From NCBI GenBank assembly GCA_011800155.1, contig JAALGH010000011.1:186001-250000 (forward strand): a stretch of DNA of 64,000 bases. The letters run 5' to 3'. This DNA is from Flammulina velutipes. Its lineage: Eukaryota; Basidiomycota; Agaricomycetes; Agaricales; Physalacriaceae. Position numbers and translations under genes: made by a program. Every line of letters starts with the position of its first letter. Positions within the stretch are counted from its first letter, which is position 1. Below the pieces are notes generated by a model. It saw only the letters and a program-made list of their open reading frames with translations. It was not told where the DNA came from and made no database searches. Shown piece after piece: positions 46,556 to 57,125 of the stretch.

Positions 46556-48616
46556 ATGTGCCGCTTCGAAAATATAAAGAAATCTGCAGACCCTTTGGAC
46601 CATACCAATGCGATTTTAAGTGATCGTTATTTCGAAGCGGAAACTTGGTCACACGAACTCGACCATGCAAGAGGAGTCTTCGAAATTGTGAAGCCATTGC
46701 TCCACACTTGTGCCATTGACCCGCATTCTCTTCCTGTACGCCCTCTCGCAAGATTGTTCTTCAAGATATTGACATATTTACCATAGAACATAACTTCTGA
46801 ATCTACGGAAATTCAATACCTGGACTTCAATAACGGGTCTGGATCAGACAACGCGATGCTGAGGAAAGGGACCTTACCCAGGGGGGCGTTTTCTGCCTTG
46901 ACGGTATGTTTTGAGATTATCGCTTCATAGGCGCAATATCTAATCCATCTTTAGGTCGATCATTTCGAGGCGCTCGTTCAATATTGTTCGGCTACGTCGG
47001 TCGAAAATGCTTTACGCCAGATGAGTGGCATGGACACCTTAACCATGGTCGGAGATGAAATACAAGCGATGCTATATATCTACGTGAGTGCAATATGCAC
47101 TGCGTCCGATGAGTGCAAGTCAGCTGTTGGGCGAAACGGCACCGAAGCTCAACATAGACTTGGGTGGGATGGAATAATCTCCGTAGTGGAGGATGCTGTC
47201 GCAAAAGATGGTAGTCGAATCTCGAAGCAGTAAGTGCACTTCGTGGTGCATTACCATACACTTACGCCGACAACCATTAGCCTTGAACGAGCGATTCCCC
47301 TGGCGCGGAATGCACGTTTTGACGCGGACAATGCCGGCGAAGACCTACCTTGGGGGAATAGGAACGAATCTCTCGAGAATGCAAGTAGAAGGAAAAAGAC
47401 CGCATGGAACAAACTACCGAATGCGAGGTTATCAAACGACACCATGGAGAACGACATGCAAGCTCACCTCAAGGAAGAATTGCAAACTCGGGATGAACGA
47501 TGGAGAAATAACCTCGCTGATCGTATGACTTCACTGTATACGGCCAGAACGAAGCGAAATACGCAGGACTATTTACTCGATGGTTCCGAAGGCACTCAGT
47601 CCGGCGTCCATGTCCTTCGCGTGGATTTCGCCTTTGCTCGATGCGATACTTCTGTCGTTATTTCCATCCCTGGGGTCTTTCCTGAAGGTAGCTTCATAGA
47701 TGATGTGAAGGATTTTGACATACTTCGTGACGCACACGAGGAAGTTGATCAACCGGCTGTGGCGTCTTCCGGGGCTGAGGGCAGTGGGCCAGATGGAATG
47801 CCCTCATTTCTCGGAGGCGCCCAGTCACTATGTGCACGCCTCCTTGAAGGGGAAACGGACGCTTCCAAAGGTGCCGCCGTTTCCCCTCCGCCTCAACCCG
47901 AGCCTCCGGCGTCGGAAACAATCGAGAGTCTGAGAACTCAAGCCCACCCGAAAGGCACGACAGAATGGTTTCGGGGTGAGTTCTTCTTCATCTTGTCGAG
48001 TCCGTTTCTCACAACCCTCAAGACATCATTCTTCCCTTGATCTTTCTCGAGTACAAACGTGGTTTTCTCTCGCCTCACCAAGGCATGAACCAAACTCGTT
48101 TCTATCTCATCTCCGGCGTTAGTTACCTCGCCGTTCTCGGTATTCTTGACTTTCCGATATTTGGTGTGGCTACTGTTGGTTCGAAAGGCCGACTTCTTTG
48201 TGCATGGGGAACGAGACAGCAGGGATCTGTAAGTTTCGTATCTATTACGCTATTTCGTTGGCGAAGTCTGACCTGTTCCATCGCAGGAAAGAATAAGGAT
48301 CCACGTCGCCGACACCAACTGTCCCGAATGGGATATCAGCGATCGGGTTCAGGCGATTCGATTTGCGCTCTTCCTTATCAATCTGCGTACGACCCATCGC
48401 GATGCCCTGGTCGCCAGATTCGAGGCAGTACGCAAAGATTTCCTCGAAGCATGGGAGGATCGTGACTCTGAAGGGTCTCCCCTCAAGTGGACAGTGGAGG
48501 CACAAAGGAAAGAGGCTGCGTTTCTCAACGTGAAGAAGCACCGAGATGAGCACGAGAAATCTGACGAACACAAGGAGATTATGGAATTGAAGAGTGAGTT
48601 GAAGAAGGTGTCTTAA
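46556..48616 (+). CDS. Family C protein C3, most intact copy
   Basis: ATG at 46556 (MCRFENIKKSADPLD), followed by NAILSDRYFEAETW. Introns: GTACGC..ATAG (about 46735-46786), GTATGT..TTTAG (about 46902-46955), GTAAGT..ATTAG (about 47230-47280), GTGAGT..CAAG (about 47975-48025) and GTAAGT..GCAG (about 48230-48287). Open frame throughout, stop at 48614-48616. Blocks: QYCSATSVENALRQMSG, RAIPLARNARFDADNA, GVHVLRVDFAFARCDTS, FLEYKRG, NQTRFYLISGVSYLAVLGI, FPIFGVATVGSKGRLLCAWG, VADTNCPEWDIS, and an acidic/basic helical end. About 590 residues. C2 and C3 agree exactly where C1 is frameshifted, which supports this reading. Unknown function; possible PD-(D/E)XK-like fold. Confidence 0.65.
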
Positions 48617-48873
48617 AAGGGGCAGAACAGACAAGTAATTCTTCAACTTGCACGCCTACCTACTGCTACTTACCTCTTTGATATTCTACAAGTACTACTT
48701 ACACCCCTTTACCGACCATTACCACATTACTTGGACTTGTCCTTCGTTGTGAGCTCAAGGAAGTAGCGAGTACGAGATATGGTACCTGATTATAGGATAA
48801 GAAAAGTACGTTTCTGACGTCCGTATAGGCGTTTGAATGCGGGGACGAAATATGCAGAAACGGCTGCCACCGC

Positions 48874-49616
48874 CTAAGGCTTCTTAAAAACCTTCACAAG
48901 CTCAAACGTCCTCATCTCCTTCCTAGTAATCCCCTTCATCACCTCCTCCCTCCACGGCGTACTCGTCGCCTCCTTAAACTCCGGCGTCGACATATACTTA
49001 TCGTTGTCAAACTCATGGACCGCCAAGTACCTGCATACCAGCTTGCCAGCCCCATCCCCACGCCCAACCTCGCTATCCAGGAAGTACCGCGTACCCTTGC
49101 GCCATCCCGGAACCTTCATCACCAGCGCCATATGCTCCTCGTGATACCACTTGTTGAACTCATCCTCCATCTCAGCGGTCACCTCCAATCCAACAAAGAG
49201 AAGAAACTTCGTCGGTGCATCTAATTCGCCCTCCGGATGGTGGTACACTCTGATTTTCTTGTAAACTCGACGACTGAAGTACTGCGCGCTCGCCAGGAGG
49301 GTTTTATCCTTCTCCGATGCATTGGCGTGCAAAGCAAGGTACGCCGGTGAATTAGCGACATTGATGGACGAAATGTCGTACAGCATCCCCCACGTAGGGA
49401 TTTGGGAGTCCGTGGCCTTATAGCGCGCCCCGGCGAGGTACCCGTCGAGCGTAAAGCGAAGGGGAGCATGTTCATTCTCGTACCAATCTGATGATAACCG
49501 ATGAGCATAAGAATCCAAAGTTTCGTGAAAGTTGCCTTACCGTTGAAGGTATCCTCTGAAAAGGCAGTCCCGTTCTCCAAAAATACAACGACAAGACCTT
49601 CAGGAGTGATGGACAT
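48874..49616 (-). CDS. Two-repeat EthD-like dimeric alpha/beta-barrel protein
   Basis: ATG at 49616 (MSITPEGLVVVFLENG). One intron GTAAGG..TCAG (about 49489-49542) joins TFN to DWYENEHAPLR. Two halves repeat the same layout: strand (VVVFLENG / KFLLFVGLEV), FNDWYENEHAPLRF / FNKWYHEEHMALVMKVPGW, then a strand with R-Y (GARYKA / GTRYFLD) and a final YDISS / YLAVHEF strand. This is the ferredoxin-like alpha/beta-barrel unit of EthD and NIPSNAP-type proteins, duplicated in one chain. About 230 residues, stop at 48874. Such fungal proteins often act in secondary or aromatic metabolism; no partner gene is visible here. Confidence 0.6.
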
Positions 49617-50932
49617 GGTGGCGAAAGGAAAGGTGGAGATGAATAAGCAGTTCCAAATTCCAATCGATCCAAGCACCCGGCCCGGCAGTGCTTCTGCCGA
49701 ATTGGAATGACCAGCCTCGTACTTAGCAATGCATTGCTCTGCGAGATCCTCGTGCAAGTAAATCCACGTTGCGTCTACGAGAAGTCGAAAAGTGAGTATA
49801 GGATCGAGAGAGAGAAAAGGTCAACGTACAACTGCTGATCGATCCATTTCCGATCCCCGTCAAGCTTGAAGGAGGTTGCGAGGAAGTTGCAATTTACACC
49901 ATAGTTAGATCGAAATTAGACCCATAAACGCGGTCAAAGGAGCAACGACAAGCATGACCTGAAAGATAGGCATATCAGCAAGACAACTGAGGCAAAAATC
50001 CCGATGCGTACAAGGATTGACCAGAAATATGATTGTACGAATCCTTCCTTCCTTTCCGAGGCGTCCTGTACTGAGATATACGGCGACAACATGTTCCTAG
50101 ACGACCCCAACCCCATTAACCCGTTCAAACTTCAGACGGCCCGGTCTGTATAAGTTCGCCTACGGGAACATAGAGTATTCTGGGATTAAATACCTCCCGC
50201 TTCACAGCAGTTCTCTTTGGTCTGCCTCGTTGTCAGTTGCAACACAAGGAAGCAAGGAATACCCACTCACATTCCCTCAGACAGTTGTGTGATTGCAGCA
50301 CTCACAGTGCGTCTTTCTTTCTAGTGCTCGTTGTGGTTCGAGTCATATTTTGTCTTCGACGTGAATGCAGTGAGATTGTCTGCAATAGGCGAGCACCCTG
50401 GACTAAACCAAGTAGTTATCTCTCTTTCTCCTGAAAGCGAATATTACTTGGATGTTAAGATATGGAAAAGTACAGTAAAACGCACCTCCAAAACATTCTC
50501 CTCCCTCCGACGCGTCGTCTTCCCGTTCATTAGGCACGCTTATAGTCTCTTTTCGTCGCCCAAATCGACGCTGTCATCGTTCTTGTTGAGGACATGGACA
50601 TCGTTGGCAAGGAGTGAAACAAGATCGTAAACAAACAGGACAAAACAACGCGTGCTCGCCACCGCCACTACGCGTTTACTCAGCTTTGCATTGGACTTGG
50701 GCTCGAGCAATGTACGTTACCTGAATATTCGACTTCTGCGATATTTTACCTTTTGACTGGGTATATTTATGTACCAAGACTCGCCCTCACTACAGGCTGC
50801 ACTGCGGTCATTCTCTAAGCCAAATAGCTAGGAGAGTTCATAGATACTTGGACAAGGCATATCAATTGTAAAGACGTAAACCTTTGATTCATTCAGCACG
50901 CAAAGAGAAAGAATGGTAAATAAACCTTACAA
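49617..50932. other. Intergenic right of the EthD-like gene
   Basis: About 1.3 kb without a supported gene. A copy of the recurrent upstream module lies at about 50620-50700 on the minus strand, here without an adjacent family A gene. It may mark a lost copy or the far upstream region of the EthD-like gene. Confidence 0.45.
50620..50700 (-). repeat. Recurrent upstream module, copy 5
   Basis: On the minus strand: GAGTAAACGCGTAGTGGCGG, GCACGCGTTGTTTTGTCC, TGTTTGTTTACGATCTTG. Matches copies 6 and 7 over about 100 bp, including the GAGTAAA block and a TCGATTTGG/TCGATTGGA block further on. Confidence 0.5.
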
Positions 50933-51220
50933 TTATTCTTCAAACAACGAAATACGCCACTCGTGCAATTCTTCATAACTGTCGCCCGAGAGGTACCACT
51001 TCAACTCCCATTTCCTCTGCCCCATTCTATTAAGCTCTTTATCGAGCTTCTCTTTCTTGTCCGCCACCGTTCTACGCAGAGCGTATGTGTGCGTGAACGA
51101 GATCACCATCTTAGCTTCCTTCGGACGGACATCTTCAATGAGGATCATGTTGCCAGGCTCGAGCTCAAAAGTCTCGTTGAGATAGTCCATTATAATATGA
51201 ATGTTACAGACACCCCACAA
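50933..51220 (-). pseudogene. C-terminal half of a family A gene (A8, subtype of A15)
   Basis: The frame reads NIHIIMDYLNETFELEPGN, MILIEDVRPKEAKMVISFTH, TYALRRTVADKKEKLDKEL, WELKWYLSGDSYEEL, EWRISLFEE and a stop at 50933. It aligns with the C-terminal half of A15 (YVHLNNVCQLERGNKILFEG.., ELKWYISADNRKERTNW, PLFEEE). The leader exon, the SYM/EPW region and the FxFG strand are absent. The fragment abuts the 3' end of A9 at 51297. It looks like a truncated copy left by recombination, yet its open frame of about 85 residues is intact. Confidence 0.6.
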
Positions 51221-51296
51221 TAAGACCGGAGACAAGAGGATACTATAGAAAGACCAATAAGCGAGGATCCTAAGAGAGATAGAAGACGTACAAGTA

Positions 51297-51864
51297 TCAT
51301 CGAGCAGTGGACCAAGCCCTCCGTGAACGGATTTTCTCATCCGTGATATACCACTTCAGTATCGGGTTTGGCCACTTTAGTCTCTCCAGCTCCTCCTCAA
51401 TCTTTTCTCTATAATCAGCACACAACTCGAGATCGATCCCGTCGTGTGTGTTCCCCAACGAGAGCACAAGTGGAGCTTCCCGGGAGTAGGCGCACTGAAC
51501 CTCAATGGTTGCTCTCGGGAGGCCACAGAGGGTTTCGAAATAACTCTTCGCCGCTATTAAACCGACTACGGAATCAGCCTTTATAGCAGCCGCTAGGTCT
51601 GGGTTTAAGAAGGCACCGAGCTCTATGAGCTGTTCGATGGATTTGACTCCTAAACCGAAGCTGAACTCGGGGCGGGGGTTCTCAGGGGTGTGAAGATATT
51701 CCTCTGGAAGGGATATCCATGGTTCTGCGCTCCTCATATATGCCGAAGTGAGCTGCATGGAAAGGATTATTACATGATACACCAAATTTGAGTGATCTAC
51801 ACACCGTATTGATTTCGGATTCATCGAGTGCGGAGAGGCTCTCTGAATCGACTTGAGAAGACAT
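51297..51864 (-). CDS. Family A protein A9 (subtype 'EPWI.LP.EY')
   Basis: ATG at 51864 (MSSQVDSESLSALDESEINT), intron GTGTGT..GCAG, main exon LTSAYMRSAEPWISLPEEYL, PRPEFSFGLGVKS, AAIKADSVVGLI, ETLCGLPRATIEVQCAYSRE, LVLSLGNTHDG, WPNPILKWYITDEK, AWSTAR and a stop at 51297. About 170 residues. Together with A11 it forms subtype 3, in which the VCG motif has become LCG or VCGLF and the protein ends with a short W-S-T motif and no basic tail exon. Confidence 0.72.
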
Positions 51865-52282
51865 GGTGGTCGGGAAGGATGTAGCGTCAGTAGCCACGTT
51901 GATTTATGTAGGCGCTATGGAGTAAATGGTCAGGGTACAACGGCTTCGAATGTTAAATGAAACCGACGGCGTGTGTAAAGGTCAATCATGTAAACATATC
52001 CAACATGTCGACGGGAAACCTACAACTCGAGGATGAGCGATGTAGCAACGGCGAGTCTGAGTAATCTGCAAGCCGCACATCTGTTAGGCCTTTGAAGGAA
52101 AGCCCATGTTGGTGAACGTTAGCTCGCTACAAGTCAACGTCCGGTAGACAGCCACTATCCATTCAAGTGCAGGATGGACACTTACTTGATGCTCATAGCA
52201 AATCTCATCAGTGCCGGGTCGCGTTTATCAGAAACTACCAGTACCAGTGCAGTGTGAAACTTGATTCGAGGAAGTACATGTA

Positions 52283-53012
52283 TCATTTAGCAGAACGTTT
52301 TGACTTGGCCAAACTCGCTCGAGAAGCCATGAAAGAGAGATAAGCGTTCGATTCTGTACAAGGTACATCAGTAAGGAAAGTATGTCCTTAACAAGAGTGA
52401 GACTGACCATCGTCTGCTTCATCATATTCAGGATCGGGATTGTACCAATCCTCCCTCCCCAAATTATTAGCCGCCGCAATGAACCACATGCATTTCGTCT
52501 GAGGCCACTTGAGTCGAGCCAGTTCCGCCTGAAATTTGTCTCTAGCAGCAATCACCCGCGCCTCGTCTATCTTGGTCAAGCTGTACGTGGTCGCCAACCC
52601 GAGCACGAACGCGTTATTGCGTGAATAGACACACTCAAGGGTAGGCCTTTGCCCACAGATACATTCAAAGTAGTCCCGGAGCGTATCCATGGGATCATCC
52701 ACCTCGTCGTCATAGTCGAGCTGAACTTTGACCGCAAGCGGTATGAGCTCATCGAAAGGGACACCTAGACCATAAACGAATTTCGGAGGAATAGGTCGGA
52801 AACTTCGTCTGACTCGATATTGAGGCGGAAGTGTAGCAAACGGCTCGTGAGCGTGCATATACGACAGAGTCAGCGTCTACATTTGTGGGTGAGCAGAGGC
52901 CAATGGCACGTCAATATGATTTCACCTTCTGGAGAGCCTTCTTCTCTTCCTCTTCAGATATCTCGAGGTTGGAAATTGTCTGTGAAAGTTCCATAATCTG
53001 GTTGGATGTCAT
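52283..53012 (-). CDS. Family A protein A10 (subtype 'RPIPPKFVYG')
   Basis: ATG at 53012 (MTSNQIMELSQTISNLEIS), intron GTGAAA..TGTAG, main exon TLTLSYMHAHEPFATLPPQY, RPIPPKFVYGLGVPF, FECICGQRPTLECVYSRNN, GLATTYSLTKIDEARV, WPQTKCMWFIAAANN, REDWYNPDPEYDEADD, last intron GTCAGT..ACAG and tail exon ESNAYLSFMASRASLAKSKRSAK with stop at 52283-52285. About 205 residues. It is the only intact subtype 1 gene in the right-hand, minus-strand cluster. The others are in the left-hand cluster, so the clusters exchanged or inherited this subtype before diverging. Confidence 0.75.
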
Positions 53013-53299
53013 TGTCGTAGTAGATGGTGGTGGGGAACGTTATAACAAGAAGCCACGAGGCTTGACATAGGGCTTTGGACCCTGTCAATCCTAAATCAAT
53101 CCCCCCAACGGATGACAGTAAAGGCGCACCTTCAACGTTGTCTTGTTGTCTTCGATCTCGTCGAGCGTACATTACGAACACTTGTAGCTCGAAAACATCG
53201 GCCAGCCGTCCTCCTCCATCCAATCGACGTCGAACACTGTTCCAGATCTTTACTACTGCTCGATGAGATTCAAACGATGACTAGAGATGAGCGCTTTGA

Positions 53300-53375
53300 G
53301 CAGACTGTAGACAAACAAGACAAAGCAACGTGTGCCACCGCCACCGCCACCATGAATTTACTCAGCCTTGGAACT
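53300..53375 (-). repeat. Recurrent upstream module, copy 6 (upstream of A10)
   Basis: On the minus strand: GAGTAAATTCATGGTGGCGG, TGGCGGTGGCACACGTTGC, TTTGTCTTGTTTGTCTACAG. About 290 bp upstream of the A10 start codon. A GGTGGC triplet run makes up its first part. Confidence 0.5.
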
Positions 53376-53721
53376 TGAGGCTGGAGGAGGAGTCAAATTG
53401 AGATGTTCAATCCGACGTATCCTTGGCCTTCAACGTTCAACCTCGAACCTTCTACTCAACTTGTAGTCAGTGATGAGTCTCTATCATGACGTGGGAAGAG
53501 TTGAACGGCGCTCAACTTCCCATTTTAGGCGACAGCTCGGGAGATGAGTCGAAAAGACGATTGCATACGTTCTAGCAATAAACACGTAACGCTAAGGATC
53601 ATCCAGCCAGCGACATGAAACGACGAAAACTAGGCCTTATAATTATACCTCGAGACGATAAAAGAGTATACTTCAGAAGACCAGTGAGTAAAGACTCCGG
53701 AGACGTAGGGAACACGTACAC

Positions 53722-54320
53722 CTAATCTTTCGGAGTGGACCAATCTTCCTTGCTACGGAAACTCTCGTCCGTGATATACCACTTCAGTACCTGATTTTTC
53801 CAATTTATTATCCTCAGCGACTCCTCGAACTTCCTTTTAACCTCATCACTAGGTTGGAAATCCTCGTGCGTGTTTCCCAACGAGAGTACAAGTTGAGCCT
53901 CCTTTGAGTCGGTGAACTCGATCTGGATGGTGCATGGGAAGAGGCCGCAGACGTAGTCAAAACAACTCGTAACCACTATCGGACCCAAGTTGGGATCTGC
54001 CTCGATCTTGGACTTGAGGCTTGGTTTGAGAGCGATGGCGAGAACTTTGAACTCGCTGAGGGATGTGATTCCTAGGCCGTAGCTGAACTGGGGGCGAGGA
54101 TTCCGCGTGGTGTGTTTATATTCCGGTGGCAGGGTTATCCATGGTTCTGCGCTCTTCATGTAAGCCACAGTGAGCTACATGAGTGTGATTATCGCCCGAC
54201 ACTGTAAGACATTTTGGATAATTGACGCACTGTATTGATTTCGGATATATTGAGTGCGGAGAGGCTACCCGAAAGCTTTCCCATGTCGACGCCAGAAGAC
54301 GTGGTGGCCGGTAAGGACAT
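53722..54320 (-). CDS. Family A protein A11 (subtype 'EPWI.LP.EY')
   Basis: ATG at 54320 (MSLPATTSSGVDMGKL), leader ending LSALNISEINT, intron starting GTGCGT near 54231, main exon LTVAYMKSAEPWITLPPEY, PRPQFSYGLGITSLSEF, KIEADPNLGPIVV, DYVCGLFPCTIQIEFTDSKE, LVLSLGNTHEDFQ, NQVLKWYITDESF, SKEDWSTPKD and a stop at 53722. About 175 residues. Closest to A9. Its leader keeps GKLSGSLSALNIS, very like the A2 leader GKLSESLSTLNIS, which links subtypes 2 and 3. Confidence 0.72.
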
Positions 54321-54566
54321 AGCGTTGACGGCCACGTTTAGGTAATGAGATGTTAAATGTGTGGGCGTACGTATAGGCAGGTCCAGGATTCGGGGCGTGA
54401 CTAAAATTCCTCCAAAAGCTAGCGCTAGATAGGACGGCTTGCTTGGAGACCTACCAACAGAATAAGTAATGTAAACGAGGAACATATGGAATTGAGGATG
54501 TGTGACGTAGGGGCGAACAGGCTAAGCCAGTCCTCGATGGTAGGTTGGAGAACAGTGAGTATACAA

Positions 54567-55186
54567 TTAGTGTTCGATAACCGAATTCGAAGTGGGTTCG
54601 GACCAATCCTCTCTGTCCAGATCGTTGAAGTTCTCATCCGAGATATACCATTTCAACGTCTTATATCCCCATCCTACAGCTCGAAGTTCCGAAGTCAAGA
54701 GATCTTCCAAGGCAGTTATGTGCTGCATATTTTTCCTGTCATACGTGTTCGTCAAGGAGAAGATGTAGGGCGCGTCCAAGTCCTTTGAATAGACACCCTC
54801 AAAGGTGATTCCCATGCTAGGCAATCCGCAGGCTTGGTTGAAGTGCCTTCGGACTACGATAAAAGCCGTTGGAAATGATTTTCTGAAATAAGATGCTAGT
54901 CTGGGTTCAAGGTTGGCTGCGACTTTCTCGATCTCTTCGTCGGAGGCTGTGATTCCATAGCTGAACCTGGGACGAGGGCGCTCTTTGGAATGATGATACA
55001 ATGAAGGGAAGCTGTCCCACGTCCAGGGCTCTGTTGCGCGCATATACGATAGAGTAAGACGCTATCTGACATGTTATCCTTCATATTCAGGAGACTGGCA
55101 TGCACACGCACCTTCGAGTCGTCGACCTCGGTGATATCGAGTTCGGAGAAATTGTTGGTAAGAGGTCGAACTTCGGCAGAAGTCAT
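54567..55186 (-). CDS. Family A protein A12 (subtype 'PRPRFSYG')
   Basis: ATG at 55186 (MTSAEVRPLTNNFSELDIT), an intron starting GTGCGT near 55111 and ending before LTLSYMRATEPWTWDSFPS. Main exon: RPRPRFSYGITASDEEI, HFNQACGLPSMGITFEGVYS, IFSLTNTYDRKNMQH, GWGYKTLKWYISDENFNDLD, REDWSEPTS and a stop at 54567. About 185 residues. Sister of A16; it supplies the model that shows where the A2 stop codon falls. The VCG motif is ACG here. Confidence 0.72.
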
Positions 55187-55329
55187 TGCAGTATTCCTGA
55201 GAGTTCCATTCACGTACTTGGTAAGGTATATATGTTTGGAACGAGCACTTGTTATTACGTCCGGATCGTAAATGTGTGGCCTAACCCGTAATAACCTGCA
55301 AAAGAACGGTGTTTATAAGCGCTAGATGT

Positions 55330-55490
55330 TGGCTAGGCGAGACGCCGCTGACCTGGGAAGTGTCTCAAACTCATTGGGACGAAGGCTCTCCTTGGAACGA
55401 CATTGTGGCGGAACCTCGTCCCACACACCCAGGGCTGATGGTGCCGCATATACGCAGTCGTGAGAGTCTATATTCATTGTGAGCAACTGG
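55330..55490 (-). pseudogene. Family A fragment A13
   Basis: On the minus strand, LTTAYMRHHQPWV is readable and aligns with LTLSYMRATEPWT. After a shift to another frame, WDEVPPQCRSKESLRP aligns with WDSFPSLYHHSKERPRP. Nothing beyond the PRP position is recognisable, and no leader exon is seen upstream. A short, frameshifted relic next to A12. Confidence 0.5.
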
Positions 55491-56229
55491 AACAGTATGT
55501 GCAAGTCAACCACACGTTGCGGATACACAGAGCGTGGATAAATTATTGGAAAGCGTCAAGGTCATTGCGGTTGTGGTCAAGATGGTCAACTGATTGACAG
55601 GTCAATAGAACACGTCGCGAATGGGATCGTGAGGTGGCCTTGCCCTGCTGTGTTTATAAATGCACCAACCCACTGCACAGCAGTTGGATTACATACCCGT
55701 CTGCTCGATCTCGCGGGGGGCATGCTGTCCAGCTAAACCGCGAGGCGGTATACCCCGATACAGATAATGGTGTGGCGAAATGTCTGGTTAAATTTCAATA
55801 GGAACCATAGTAATCACTGAGCGACATTTTCAACGTGCAAGTGCAACTATTGCTAACTTCAAGCAGACATCAATAAATCAACGTCTGAGGTGAGAATGCA
55901 GAATAGAGGTCACCGCTTCAGTCACACAGACATGTACTTATCCGGCGTCGGGTACCAGAGTCCCCTTCGTCCTGTTGTCCTGTCAATGGAGATGAAAATG
56001 TTTGGATGGCACATTACGTATATACTCACGGTGCGGAGGTTCGAGCTCGCAGACATGATAGAAATGTTCGAGACTACGAAACTGGATTGGAGAAATCCCT
56101 CCTGAGGGAGTAAATTGCTAGGTCATAGGTGAATTTGGGAGGAAGTGAAGGGGTCGAATATCTGGAATGACTGGATTTAGAGGCGCGATTCAATTCCAGG
56201 ACTCGTAGACGTACATGTATGTGCCTCGT

Positions 56230-56646
56230 GTATCTTGTTCGCTAGCCCAAATACAAAATTGCTATCGCGCGAGTAGACACTCTAAAAGGTAGGTCCTTGC
56301 CCGGAGACACGGTCGATGTAATCCCGGAGGGCGCGGGAGGCATCCTCCCTGGTATCACGGCCGGGCTTGAACTTTGACCACGAGCGCTACAAGATTGTTA
56401 GAAACGCCTTTAAACCGTACTAGATGCAATGGGAAGGAATAGGTCGGAAGTGTGGCGCCCGGCTCGTGGGTGTAGATATATGGCATAGTCAGTGTCTAAA
56501 TGTGCGTGTGTGTGAGCAGATGCCACCGCGCCAGTAGTAAGTCGCACCTTTTGGAAAGCCTCTTTCGTTTACTTCTCCTCTGCAGATAGTTTGGGCGTAG
56601 AGATGTCCTTAAAAAGCCTCGCAGTCTGTTCAGACGACATTGCCAT
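56230..56646 (-). pseudogene. Family A pseudogene A14 (subtype 1) with several stops
   Basis: ATG at 56646 and leader MAMSSEQTARLFKDISTPKL, SAEEK then TAA, then TKEAFQK and a GTGCGA donor. After the TTTAG acceptor, TLTMPYIYTHEPGATLPT is followed by a frame break in the FVYG region. Further on, KVKPGRDTREDASRALRDY, IDRVSGQGPTF, a TAG, then SVYSRDSNFVFGLAN and decay. Two in-frame stops and at least one indel are therefore present, but both splice sites of intron 1 survive. A recently dead relative of A6. Confidence 0.75.
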
Positions 56647-57044
56647 GGTAGGGCGTGGTTTATGCTAGTAGAGAGTTCAAAATGTCACGAGGAGAAACAT
56701 AGAGCTTGAGGCGCAGGTAGTCGAGCAAATGTAGCAGTCAAACGCAACTCAGAGTTGAACTTTGTCGCGGCCCCTACCCAATCATCTTGACTCGAGAGCA
56801 CGACACATCCATGTCGACCATATTCATCTACAAACAGTTAGACGTGAACATGGATGACTGGGCAAAGACGTACCTTCAACGTTCTCTAAATCATCAGCGT
56901 TACATGTAGCGTGATTTTGGGGCGCTCGCCGCTCAATTTGGCGTGATTTCCAGTCGTCGTCGTCGTCCCTCCAATCAACGTCGAGCGTTCCACAGCTTTC
57001 CTTGTCAATCGCTTTTTGTTGGGTGAGATGTAAAGCGCAAGAAG

Positions 57045-57125
57045 AGATCATGGGCAAACAAGACAAAATAACACGTACCACTGCCACCGCCACCTTTGCT
57101 CCTCGATATTTACTCAACCTTGCAT
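57045..57125 (-). repeat. Recurrent upstream module, copy 7 (upstream of A14)
   Basis: On the minus strand: GAGTAAATATCGAGG, AAGGTGGCGGTGGCAGTGG, GTGTTATTTTGTCTTG, TTTGCCCATGATCTCTTC. The TTATTTTGTC form matches copy 1 (near 20832), while the GGTGGCGGTGGC run matches copy 6. About 400 bp upstream of the dead A14 leader. Confidence 0.5.
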
